Shown here in pieces: positions 7,010 to 13,397 of a stretch of 13,397 nucleotides of DNA. Numbering within the stretch: the first letter of the stretch is position 1; every line of letters begins with the position of its first letter. The stretch covers positions 1 to 13,397 of the forward strand of contig JACCYW010000420.1 of the NCBI GenBank assembly GCA_013696275.1, given 5' to 3'. The notes beneath the pieces were generated by a model. That model was not told the origin of the DNA and ran no database searches. It worked only from the letters and a program-made list of their open reading frames with translations. A program made the translations under genes and the position numbers. The stretch comes from Chloroflexota bacterium (GTDB lineage: Bacteria; Chloroflexota; Limnocylindria; Limnocylindrales; CSP1-4).

Positions 7010-8113
7010 GTGAGCAGCGCTGTATTCAGCGCGCTGCCTTTCATCGTCGCCGCCGTGGCCGCCGCGACAGCCTTGGGTTTCGTCCTCACGCCGCTTTCCA
7101 TCCGGCTCACGCGGCGCCTCGCAGCGCCCGATGGCCGAGGCCACGCCTCCGCCAGGCGTGTCTCCCGGGCGGGCGGCCTGGCGGTCGTCTTCGCCTTCGT
7201 CGGGGTGGGCGTCTGTGCGGTCGCCTTCAACGGCCTGGTCGGGGCCTTGCCGCAGATGCGCCTACTGCCGCAGGAGCATCTGTGGGCGGTCTTCGGCGGC
7301 GTCATCGCGGCGGCCAGCGCTGGCCTGCTCATCGATCGCTTCCGCTTGGGCCACGGATGGCGTCTGGCGGCCTGTGTCGGCCTGGCCGTCGTGGGGCTGG
7401 TCGCCGGGCTCGGCACGGGCACGACCTTCGATGCCGGCGCGGTCGAGCTGGGCGGCCTGGCGGTGGTGGCGGCGACCGTCATCTCGATCGGCTGGACCAT
7501 GGCCATCATCGTCAGCCTCGACCGAGCTGACGGCGTGGCCGGGCTCTCCGGCGGCGTCGCCCTCGTCGCAGCAGTCACGCTTGCCACCGCATCGCTCACG
7601 CCGGCCGTGAACCAGCCGTCGGTGGCGCTGCTCTGCGCTGTCCTGGCCGGATCGCTCGCCGGGACCCTGCCCTGGACATTCCACCCAGCGCGCGTCTCAC
7701 TCGGTGCCAGCGGCGTCCTGGCCGTGGGCTTCGCGCTGACGGCGCTGTCGGTGATGGGCGCCGACAAGGGCACGGCCCTTCTCCTGGTCATGGCTGTGCC
7801 GCTCGCCGATACGATGTGGATGGTGCTGCGACGGCTGTCGACCCGCGACGCACGAGGCCGCCACGGATCGCTCCTTCACCCGCGCCTGCGCGACCACGGG
7901 CTGACCCATCGCGGCGCCCTGTTCGTCATCTACGCCATCAGCCTGGTGCTGGCCGTGACCAGCCTGGTGCTACCGGCACAGGGCCGCATAGTCGCCTTCG
8001 CGGGCATCCTGGTGCTGGCTGGCGTGACCCTCTACCTGCTCTCCCGGGATGTCACCATGACCCGTGGTCAGGGCGGATCGGAGCAGGGTCAGACCAGCGG
8101 CTCGGGGCGATGA
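7010..8113 (+). CDS. Degenerate WecA/MraY-like membrane protein, probably non-catalytic
   Basis: This 367-residue polytopic protein follows the topology of the preceding transferase but has lost catalytic positions. LTRRLAAPDGRGH...RVSRAGG (34-56) matches the N-terminal DxxxHxxPxPxxGG region. The Asp-Asp pair is reduced to Ile108-Asp109 (LLIDR). The NxxNxxDxxDG loop keeps Asp171 and Asp174 (DRADG) but has Ala/Val in place of the Asn residues. The essential Asp of GDxGS is gone (GASGV, 232-236). HLHHRL has become LLHPRL (288-293), while the following GLTHR-like helix start (297-301) is still recognisable. The frame is intact with no stops, so it is not an ordinary decayed pseudogene and is probably kept for a structural or regulatory job. 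A true function with a divergent active site cannot be excluded. The GTG start lies 19 bp after the upstream gene, with no clear ribosome site. Confidence 0.75.
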   Translation: MSSAVFSALPFIVAAVAAATALGFVLTPLSIRLTRRLAAPDGRGHASARRVSRAGGLAVVFAFVGVGVCAVAFNGLVGALPQMRLLPQEHLWAVFGGVIAAASAGLLIDRFRLGHGWRLAACVGLAVVGLVAGLGTGTTFDAGAVELGGLAVVAATVISIGWTMAIIVSLDRADGVAGLSGGVALVAAVTLATASLTPAVNQPSVALLCAVLAGSLAGTLPWTFHPARVSLGASGVLAVGFALTALSVMGADKGTALLLVMAVPLADTMWMVLRRLSTRDARGRHGSLLHPRLRDHGLTHRGALFVIYAISLVLAVTSLVLPAQGRIVAFAGILVLAGVTLYLLSRDVTMTRGQGGSEQGQTSGSGR

Positions 8114-8118
8114 CGGGC

Positions 8119-8127
8119 TGGTATACT
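8119..8127 (+). promoter_or_regulatory. Extended -10 promoter element upstream of atpZ
   Basis: TG, one base, then TATACT forms an extended -10 element 23 bases before the atpZ ATG, in the 37-bp gap after the WecA-like paralogue. No good -35 is visible, which extended -10 promoters can tolerate. It would give the ATP synthase genes their own transcript with a leader of roughly 16 bases. Confidence 0.4.
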
Positions 8128-8150
8128 CGGCCAGCCCAGCCCTGCCGGAT

Positions 8151-8375
8151 ATGAGCAGCAACGGCCGGGCGTTCGCATACCTCGCCCTGTTCACGGAGAT
8201 CGGCCTAGTCCTCTTCGTGACCACTCTGGTGGGAGCCCTCGCCGGCCACTGGCTGGATGAGAGATTGCGGACCAATCCCTTGTTGGTAGTCGTCGGGTTC
8301 CTTGGTGGTGCCGCCCTCGGTGCCGTCGCGGACTACCGGCTCATCAACCGCTTCCTGGCAAGATTCGAAGGATGA
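8151..8375 (+). CDS. atpZ: AtpZ/AtpI-like ATP synthase accessory membrane protein
   Basis: This 74-residue, two-helix protein is positioned first in the ATP synthase operon. Helix 1 spans about 8-31. The family loop GHWLDERLRTNPL (32-44), matching GxxxDxxLxTxP, follows, then a glycine-rich helix 2 (about 45-62, VVVGFLGGAALGAV) and a short basic tail. AtpZ/AtpI proteins assist c-ring or Fo assembly and have been linked to magnesium or calcium handling; here the role is inferred from family and place. ATG 8151 is preferred because an upstream in-frame start would lie inside the preceding gene and before the -10 element. Only GGAT immediately before the ATG resembles a ribosome site, so translation may begin on a nearly leaderless message. 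The length suits AtpZ better than the longer AtpI. The symbol is by family and position. Confidence 0.82.
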   Translation: MSSNGRAFAYLALFTEIGLVLFVTTLVGALAGHWLDERLRTNPLLVVVGFLGGAALGAVADYRLINRFLARFEG

Positions 8376-8412
8376 GAACGCGCTCGGCGGACGGGTCGCG
8401 TGGCATTACGGA

Positions 8413-9465
8413 GTGCGATCGTCGAGTGAAGGGATACCTACCCTGACCGAACCGGTGGAGGACGCGGCGCCCACAGCGCCGGCGCGCAGACTCAGCACAC
8501 GACAGCTCATCGTGCTGCTCATCGCCATCGTCGTGGTCATCGATGTCTTCGCCTTCTTGGTCGTACCGCCCTTCCCGGCCGGCGGCCAGCCTGGCCAGAC
8601 CTGTGCCTTCCCGGTCTGCTTCATCCAGGGCACCCTCGAGTTCCCCGCCCCGCACGTGGTGGTCGACCTGGATCCGTCGTCCGTGCCGGCGTCGGGTGGG
8701 CTGCAGATCATCTTCGATGCCAGCATCACGTCCACGCTGCTGACCATGTGGATCATCGGCGGCCTCCTTCTGGTGGCCATCATCGTCATGTCGCGGGGCG
8801 GTCCCGGAGTCCCCGGCCGCCTGCAGAACATGGCCGAATGGGCGTACGAATCGATGGAGGACTTCGGGACGTCGCTGGGCGGACCAGCGGCGGCGCGCTA
8901 CATCCCCATCTTCGCCTCGTTCTTCCTGCTCATCCTGTTCAGCAACTGGGCGGGCCTGGTTCCGCCGGTCGGCCGGGTGGAGTTCCTGCGCGCGCCGACC
9001 AGTGATGTGAATGTGACCATCGGGCTGGCCCTGGTGGCGTTCTTCATCTTCGAGTTCGAAGGCTTCCGGCGCCTCGGCGTGGGCGGCTACCTGTCCAAGT
9101 TCTTTCCCATCCGTGAGTTCCGCAATGGCCTCAGCGCGGGCATCATCGCCATGTTCGTGGGTCTGGTGGAGCTGATGCTCGAGTTCGTCAAGCCGGTCAC
9201 GCTCTCGATGCGACTCTTCGGCAATATCTACGGCGGCGAAGTGGCCCTCGGGGTGCTCACGGCACTCACGCTGACGGCCCTGCCCATCGCGCTACTTGGC
9301 CTGGAGTTCATGCTCAATCTGATCCAGGCCCTCATCTTCAGTGTCCTGACGCTCATCTTCATCGTGCTGGCCATCGAAAGCCATCACGAGGAGGATGAGG
9401 CGACGGAGGAGGCGGCGGCGGTCCTGGAGGGCCATCCGCAGGCGCAGTCGGCGGGCGCCCACTAG
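8413..9465 (+). CDS. atpB: ATP synthase Fo subunit a
   Basis: Subunit a forms the proton half-channels beside the rotating c-ring. From GTG 8413 the protein has 350 residues. The hallmark C-terminal helices are intact: FVKPVTLSMRLFGNIYGGE carries the essential arginine (Arg267 by this start) and the channel glutamate (Glu276), and LNLIQALIFSVLTLIFIVLA follows. An extra N-terminal helix (about 30-54) precedes a roughly 50-residue extracytoplasmic loop with two cysteines (64 and 69). The tail is His/Glu-rich. The start is uncertain. AAGGGA (8429-8434) is ideally spaced (8 bases) for a CTG at 8443, which would give a product beginning MTEPVED. GTG 8413 has no good ribosome site, and GTG 8455 is 20 bases from AAGGGA. 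The gene lies 37 bp after atpZ by the 8413 start. The identity is certain; the exact start is not. Confidence 0.96.
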   Translation: MRSSSEGIPTLTEPVEDAAPTAPARRLSTRQLIVLLIAIVVVIDVFAFLVVPPFPAGGQPGQTCAFPVCFIQGTLEFPAPHVVVDLDPSSVPASGGLQIIFDASITSTLLTMWIIGGLLLVAIIVMSRGGPGVPGRLQNMAEWAYESMEDFGTSLGGPAAARYIPIFASFFLLILFSNWAGLVPPVGRVEFLRAPTSDVNVTIGLALVAFFIFEFEGFRRLGVGGYLSKFFPIREFRNGLSAGIIAMFVGLVELMLEFVKPVTLSMRLFGNIYGGEVALGVLTALTLTALPIALLGLEFMLNLIQALIFSVLTLIFIVLAIESHHEEDEATEEAAAVLEGHPQAQSAGAH

Positions 9466-9502
9466 GGCCAGCCCGAGCCCATCAGGGAGAGCCCCACCAA
9501 AG

Positions 9503-9518
9503 CCGGGCAGAAGCCCGG
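9503..9518 (+). promoter_or_regulatory. Perfect hairpin in the atpB-atpE spacer, just before the atpE ribosome site
   Basis: CCGGGC (9503-9508), AGAA, GCCCGG (9513-9518) makes a 6-bp all-GC stem, with a G-U able to extend it, 4 bases upstream of AAGGAGG. It is not followed by a T-run, so it is not a typical terminator. A stable stem here could block 3'-exonucleases at a processed end or keep the ribosome site in open RNA, raising c-subunit output. That role is inferred by analogy with the special atpE leader in E. coli, which differs in sequence. Confidence 0.55.
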
Positions 9519-9522
9519 TACG

Positions 9523-9529
9523 AAGGAGG
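9523..9529 (+). promoter_or_regulatory. Strong Shine-Dalgarno of atpE
   Basis: AAGGAGG is the longest anti-16S match of any gene in this window, 10 bases before the atpE ATG. atpZ, atpF and atpG have weak or absent sites, so translation strength appears to follow the higher copy number needed for subunit c. Confidence 0.7.
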
Positions 9530-9539
9530 AAGATCACAC

Positions 9540-9758
9540 ATGGAGTACATCGGCGCTGGCCTGGCGGCCCTCGGGGTCCTGGGGCCTGGCATCGGTATCG
9601 GCATCCTGGGCGGTCTGGCGGCTGGCGCCATCGGCCGCAATCCCGATGCCGGCAGCCAGATCCGCGGTCTTGCCATCATCCTCGCCGCTTTCGCCGAAGG
9701 CCTGGGCGTGCTGGCCATCGTGGTCGGCCTGCTGGCCATCTTCATCCAGCCGGCGTAG
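9540..9758 (+). CDS. atpE: ATP synthase Fo subunit c (c-ring proteolipid)
   Basis: This 72-residue helical hairpin forms the rotor ring. Helix 1 contains the glycine-rich packing motif GPGIGIGILGGLAAG (15-29). The polar loop is IGRNPDA (31-37), the RxP loop that contacts F1 gamma and epsilon. Helix 2 carries the ion-binding carboxylate Glu53 in AFAEGLGVL. The residues that accompany the carboxylate in sodium-type rings (Gln in helix 1; Ser/Thr right after Glu) are absent, so a proton-driven ring is inferred. Length is typical of short bacterial c-subunits with no signal peptide. It is preceded by the 74-bp atpB-atpE spacer with a hairpin and strong ribosome site, and ends 14 bp before atpF. 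Confidence 0.98.
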   Translation: MEYIGAGLAALGVLGPGIGIGILGGLAAGAIGRNPDAGSQIRGLAIILAAFAEGLGVLAIVVGLLAIFIQPA

Positions 9759-9772
9759 GGATCGGGCAGACC

Positions 9773-10375
9773 ATGGATCTCATCGCCGTAGCCGATCACG
9801 TCAAGGGCCTCACCGACGCATTCGCGACGGAGGCCGGGGGCGAGGGTGCCGGCGGTCTGACCATCAACTTCTTCTGGATCCTCATCGCCGCCGCGAACTT
9901 CATCGTCTTCGCCCTGATCGCCTATTTCTTCGGGTTCTCGCGGCTGAAGGGCAATCTCGATGCGCGCCGGGCGCGCATCGAGGAAGGGCTGCGCGACGCA
10001 GATGCGGCGCGACAGGAGCGTGAGCAGACCACCGAGCAGCGCCGCCAGACGCTGGTGGAGGCGCGCCGCGAAGCGAACGACATCGTCGGTCGCGCTCAGA
10101 GGGCAGCCGATGAGGCGCGCGAGCGCGAGGTCACCGCCACGCGGTCAGAGATCGAGCGACTGCGCGAACAGGCGGCAGCCGACATCGAGGCGGAACGCCG
10201 CCGCGCCCTGGCCGATGTCCGCGGCCAGGTGGCGGATCTCGCTCTGGCAGCCGCCGGCCGGGTGGTCGGCGAGACGATGACCAGCGAGCGCGAGAGGCGC
10301 CTCGTGGGCGAGTTCCTGGGCCAGGTCGAGTCCGGTCCGGCGGCCGCCAGCGGCGCGGCCGGCCAGCCTGGCTGA
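9773..10375 (+). CDS. atpF: ATP synthase Fo subunit b (peripheral stalk)
   Basis: This 200-residue subunit forms the stator with subunit delta. A roughly 30-residue hydrophilic N-terminus with a Gly-rich stretch (21-28) comes first, then one membrane helix (about 31-53, INFFWILIAAANFIVFALIA). A long, charged, heptad-like helix (about 58-175), full of Arg/Glu/Ala, runs out as the stalk, and a Ser/Ala/Gly-rich tail ends the protein. ATG 9773 is chosen although the frame opens much earlier, inside atpB and atpE. The product then has the normal b architecture and starts after the atpE stop. The ribosome site is weak. The TGA overlaps the next ATG as TGATG, coupling it to atpH. There is one b gene and no sign of a b' partner before atpH. 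Confidence 0.95.
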   Translation: MDLIAVADHVKGLTDAFATEAGGEGAGGLTINFFWILIAAANFIVFALIAYFFGFSRLKGNLDARRARIEEGLRDADAARQEREQTTEQRRQTLVEARREANDIVGRAQRAADEAREREVTATRSEIERLREQAAADIEAERRRALADVRGQVADLALAAAGRVVGETMTSERERRLVGEFLGQVESGPAAASGAAGQPG

Positions 10376-10920
10376 TGGCTGCTTCGCGAGGTTCCGCCCG
10401 CCGCTACGCAGAGGCAGCATTCCAGCTTGCCGAGCGGGACGACGACGTGGACGCATGGCGCGCGGGCCTCGCCTATGCCGCCGCTGCGCTGTCGTCGGAT
10501 GAGGTGGACAGGGTGCTATCGAATCCGGCCCTCCCGCTGACCGAACGCATCGGGGTGGTCGAGCGGATCATCGGCGACCAGCTGTCCGAGCGGCCACTGA
10601 ATCTGGTCCGCCTGTTGCTGCGTCGCAGGCGCCTCGAGCTCCTGCCCGGCGTGGCGCGCGAGTTCGCACGGCTGCACGATCGCCGGCTGGGCATCACCGA
10701 GGCGGTCGTGACGAGCGCGGCGCCGCTCGATGAGCAGGAGGTGGCCGCTCTGCGCGACAGGCTGGCCGGCATGACCGGCGACCGCATGGAGCTGAGCTTC
10801 CAGGTCGATCCATCCATCCTGGGCGGCGTCGTGGTCCGCCTCGGCGACAAGCTCATCGACGGCAGCGTGCGCGGCCGCCTGGAACGGCTGCGCGACACGC
10901 TGGCTACGACCGCCTCCTAG
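10375..10920 (+). CDS. atpH: ATP synthase F1 subunit delta
   Basis: Subunit delta (OSCP-like) clamps the peripheral stalk to the top of the alpha/beta hexamer. The 181-residue length is typical. The N-terminal helical domain (about 6-105) begins with the usual ARRYAEAAFQLA segment and includes NPALPLTERIGVVERII, where the family has NP.....K. The C-terminal domain contains the family signature VDPSILGGVVVRLGDKLIDGS (144-164 region), followed by RGRLERLRDTL at the end. Sequence identity is low in this family, but the signature and the position between atpF and atpA make the call secure. It starts within the atpF stop codon (TGATG), so translation is almost surely coupled. A 32-bp spacer follows before atpA. 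Confidence 0.96.
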   Translation: MAASRGSARRYAEAAFQLAERDDDVDAWRAGLAYAAAALSSDEVDRVLSNPALPLTERIGVVERIIGDQLSERPLNLVRLLLRRRRLELLPGVAREFARLHDRRLGITEAVVTSAAPLDEQEVAALRDRLAGMTGDRMELSFQVDPSILGGVVVRLGDKLIDGSVRGRLERLRDTLATTAS

Positions 10921-10952
10921 GAACCGCCAAGCACCGAAGGGAAGACTGACCA

Positions 10953-12485
<1,533 letters not shown>

Positions 12486-12514
12486 TGACCCCACGCAGCG
12501 GTAGGCCCTAACCG

Positions 12515-13369
12515 GTGGCCAGTCAGCGCGAGATCCGCCGGCGCATCTCGTCCGTGCGCAATATCAAGCAGATCACGCGGGCGATGCAGTTCGTGGCGGC
12601 CTCCAAGCTGCGCCGCGTCCAGGACGCGGCCCTCCGCTCGCGGCCCTACGCCGACAAACTCGATGAGGTGCTGGCCGACGTGGCGGCGGTCCTGTCGGCG
12701 GAGGAGCATCCGCTGCTGGCGCGCCGCGAGGGCGGCACCAGGCTGCTCATCCTGTTCACGACCGATCGCGGGCTGGCTGGCTCGCTCAACACCAACACCA
12801 TCCGTTTCGCGGCTCGCCAGATCACCGAACATCAGGGCGACCTCACGATGGTGACCGTCGGACGAAGGGGCCAGGCCGCCATGCGCCGGGCGCGCGTACC
12901 CATCGCGGCCAGTTTCGAGGGTTATGGCGACCGGCCGACCTTCGCCCAGGTGCTCCCGTTGGCGCGACTGGTCACCGACGACTTCCTGGCCGGCACCTAT
13001 TCGGCCATCGATCTGGTCCACCCTTCGTTCATCTCCACGCTCGTCCAGCGCGGGACTGTCGATCGCCTGCTGCCGATCGAGCCTGCCCAGGACACGGAGG
13101 GCATCCCGGGCCACCAGTTCATCTTCGAGCCGAGCGCGGCCGAGGTGCTGCGTGCCCTGCTGCCGCGCTATGTGGCGACGCGCATCTATCAGGCCGTCCT
13201 GGAGCTGGCCGCCAGCGAGCAGTCGGCCAAGATGGTGGCCATGAAGAGCGCCACGGAGAACGCCCAGGAACTCATCGACGACCTGACCCTCACCTACAAC
13301 AAGGTGCGCCAGTCCAACATCACGCGCGAGATGATCGAGATCGCCACCGGCGCCAACGCCGCCATCTGA
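12515..13369 (+). CDS. atpG: ATP synthase F1 subunit gamma (central shaft)
   Basis: This 284-residue rotor shaft turns inside the alpha/beta hexamer and couples c-ring rotation to catalysis. The start is GTG (12515). From there the protein begins with the canonical N-terminal helix ASQREIRRRISSVRNIKQIT and then AMQFVAASKLRR (to residue 34). The central alpha/beta domain contains LFTTDRGLAGSLNTNT (about 76-91), a family hallmark. The C-terminal helix has SATENAQELIDDL and TYNKVRQSNITREMIEIATGA (about 245-281), which pairs with the N-terminal helix as the coiled coil. Length is normal and there is no plant-like regulatory cysteine insert. A weak GGTAGG lies 9 bases before the GTG. A GGAGGA ribosome-site-like element for the next gene follows directly. 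Confidence 0.97.
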   Translation: MASQREIRRRISSVRNIKQITRAMQFVAASKLRRVQDAALRSRPYADKLDEVLADVAAVLSAEEHPLLARREGGTRLLILFTTDRGLAGSLNTNTIRFAARQITEHQGDLTMVTVGRRGQAAMRRARVPIAASFEGYGDRPTFAQVLPLARLVTDDFLAGTYSAIDLVHPSFISTLVQRGTVDRLLPIEPAQDTEGIPGHQFIFEPSAAEVLRALLPRYVATRIYQAVLELAASEQSAKMVAMKSATENAQELIDDLTLTYNKVRQSNITREMIEIATGANAAI

Positions 13370-13390
13370 CCGGAGGACCAACAGCCGACC

Positions 13391-13397
13391 ATGACGA
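13391..13397 (+). CDS. atpD: Start of probable ATP synthase F1 subunit beta, cut by the window edge
   Basis: Only ATG ACG and one more base are visible. A GGAGGA motif (13372-13377) lies 13 bases upstream, slightly further than usual. Identity rests on gene order alone: atpD follows atpG in nearly all bacterial operons with the order B-E-F-H-A-G. Nothing in the visible sequence confirms it. Confidence 0.6.

Noticed and set aside
6640..7791. 383-residue minus-strand open frame opposite the two transferase genes
   Set aside because: The product is a low-complexity Pro/Ala/Thr/Arg mixture typical of a codon-bias shadow, and both genes on the + strand show family motifs.
7010..8113. Calling the second WecA-like gene a pseudogene
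   Set aside because: The frame is uninterrupted over 367 codons and the membrane pattern is preserved; only active-site residues changed.
8302..8412. TTG-started extension of atpB overlapping atpZ
   Set aside because: The extra residues come from the atpZ coding region in another frame and look nothing like subunit a.
9395..9772. Early start of the atpF frame inside atpB and atpE
   Set aside because: The encoded stretch is an Arg/Pro-rich shadow; the b-subunit pattern begins at ATG 9773.

Overview
The window is a high-GC, gene-dense bacterial chromosome segment. It is dominated by the front part of an F-type ATP synthase operon on the + strand. Gene starts are often GTG, spacing is tight, and an F420-type (deazaflavin) oxidoreductase is present. 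Together with a glyA / WecA-like transferase / AtpZ-like / atpB order, this points to a Chloroflexota (soil or freshwater Limnocylindria / Ellin6529-like) or Actinobacteria-related genome. This is an inference from gene content, not from a database match; Chloroflexota is my preferred guess.

Layout. Positions 59-1324 (+) encode an MFS-type membrane transporter whose reading frame stays open to the window edge. Positions 1372-2432 (-) hold a two-gene cassette, a cupin followed by a Ddn-family deazaflavin-dependent oxidoreductase, joined by an ATGA stop/start overlap and converging on the transporter. Positions 2433-2753 are a non-coding divergent region with a 14-bp tandem repeat and a possible glyA promoter. 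glyA (2754-4034) follows. A 159-bp spacer with dyad symmetry leads to a three-gene envelope-sugar cluster (4194-8113): a nucleotide-sugar SDR epimerase, a mosaic protein joining a WecA/MraY-type phosphoglycosyltransferase to the membrane-plus-Rossmann front half of CapD/WbpM-type proteins, and a second WecA/MraY-like protein that has lost most catalytic residues. A short gap with an extended -10 motif precedes atpZ-atpB-atpE-atpF-atpH-atpA-atpG (8151-13369). The first two codons of a probable atpD lie at the right edge.

How the genes work together. AtpZ is a small helper for c-ring or Fo assembly or ion supply. AtpB, AtpE and AtpF form the membrane Fo motor and peripheral stalk, AtpH joins the stalk to F1, AtpA and AtpG are F1 subunits, and the catalytic beta subunit presumably follows. 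atpE has a perfect hairpin and the best Shine-Dalgarno of the operon just upstream, as would suit a subunit needed in many copies. The epimerase and transferase overlap by 8 bp and probably act together to make or load a sugar on a polyprenyl-phosphate carrier. The degenerate transferase paralogue may be a non-catalytic partner. The mosaic transferase plus its dead paralogue is the least ordinary part of the window and the best candidate for something undescribed. The rest is conserved housekeeping.
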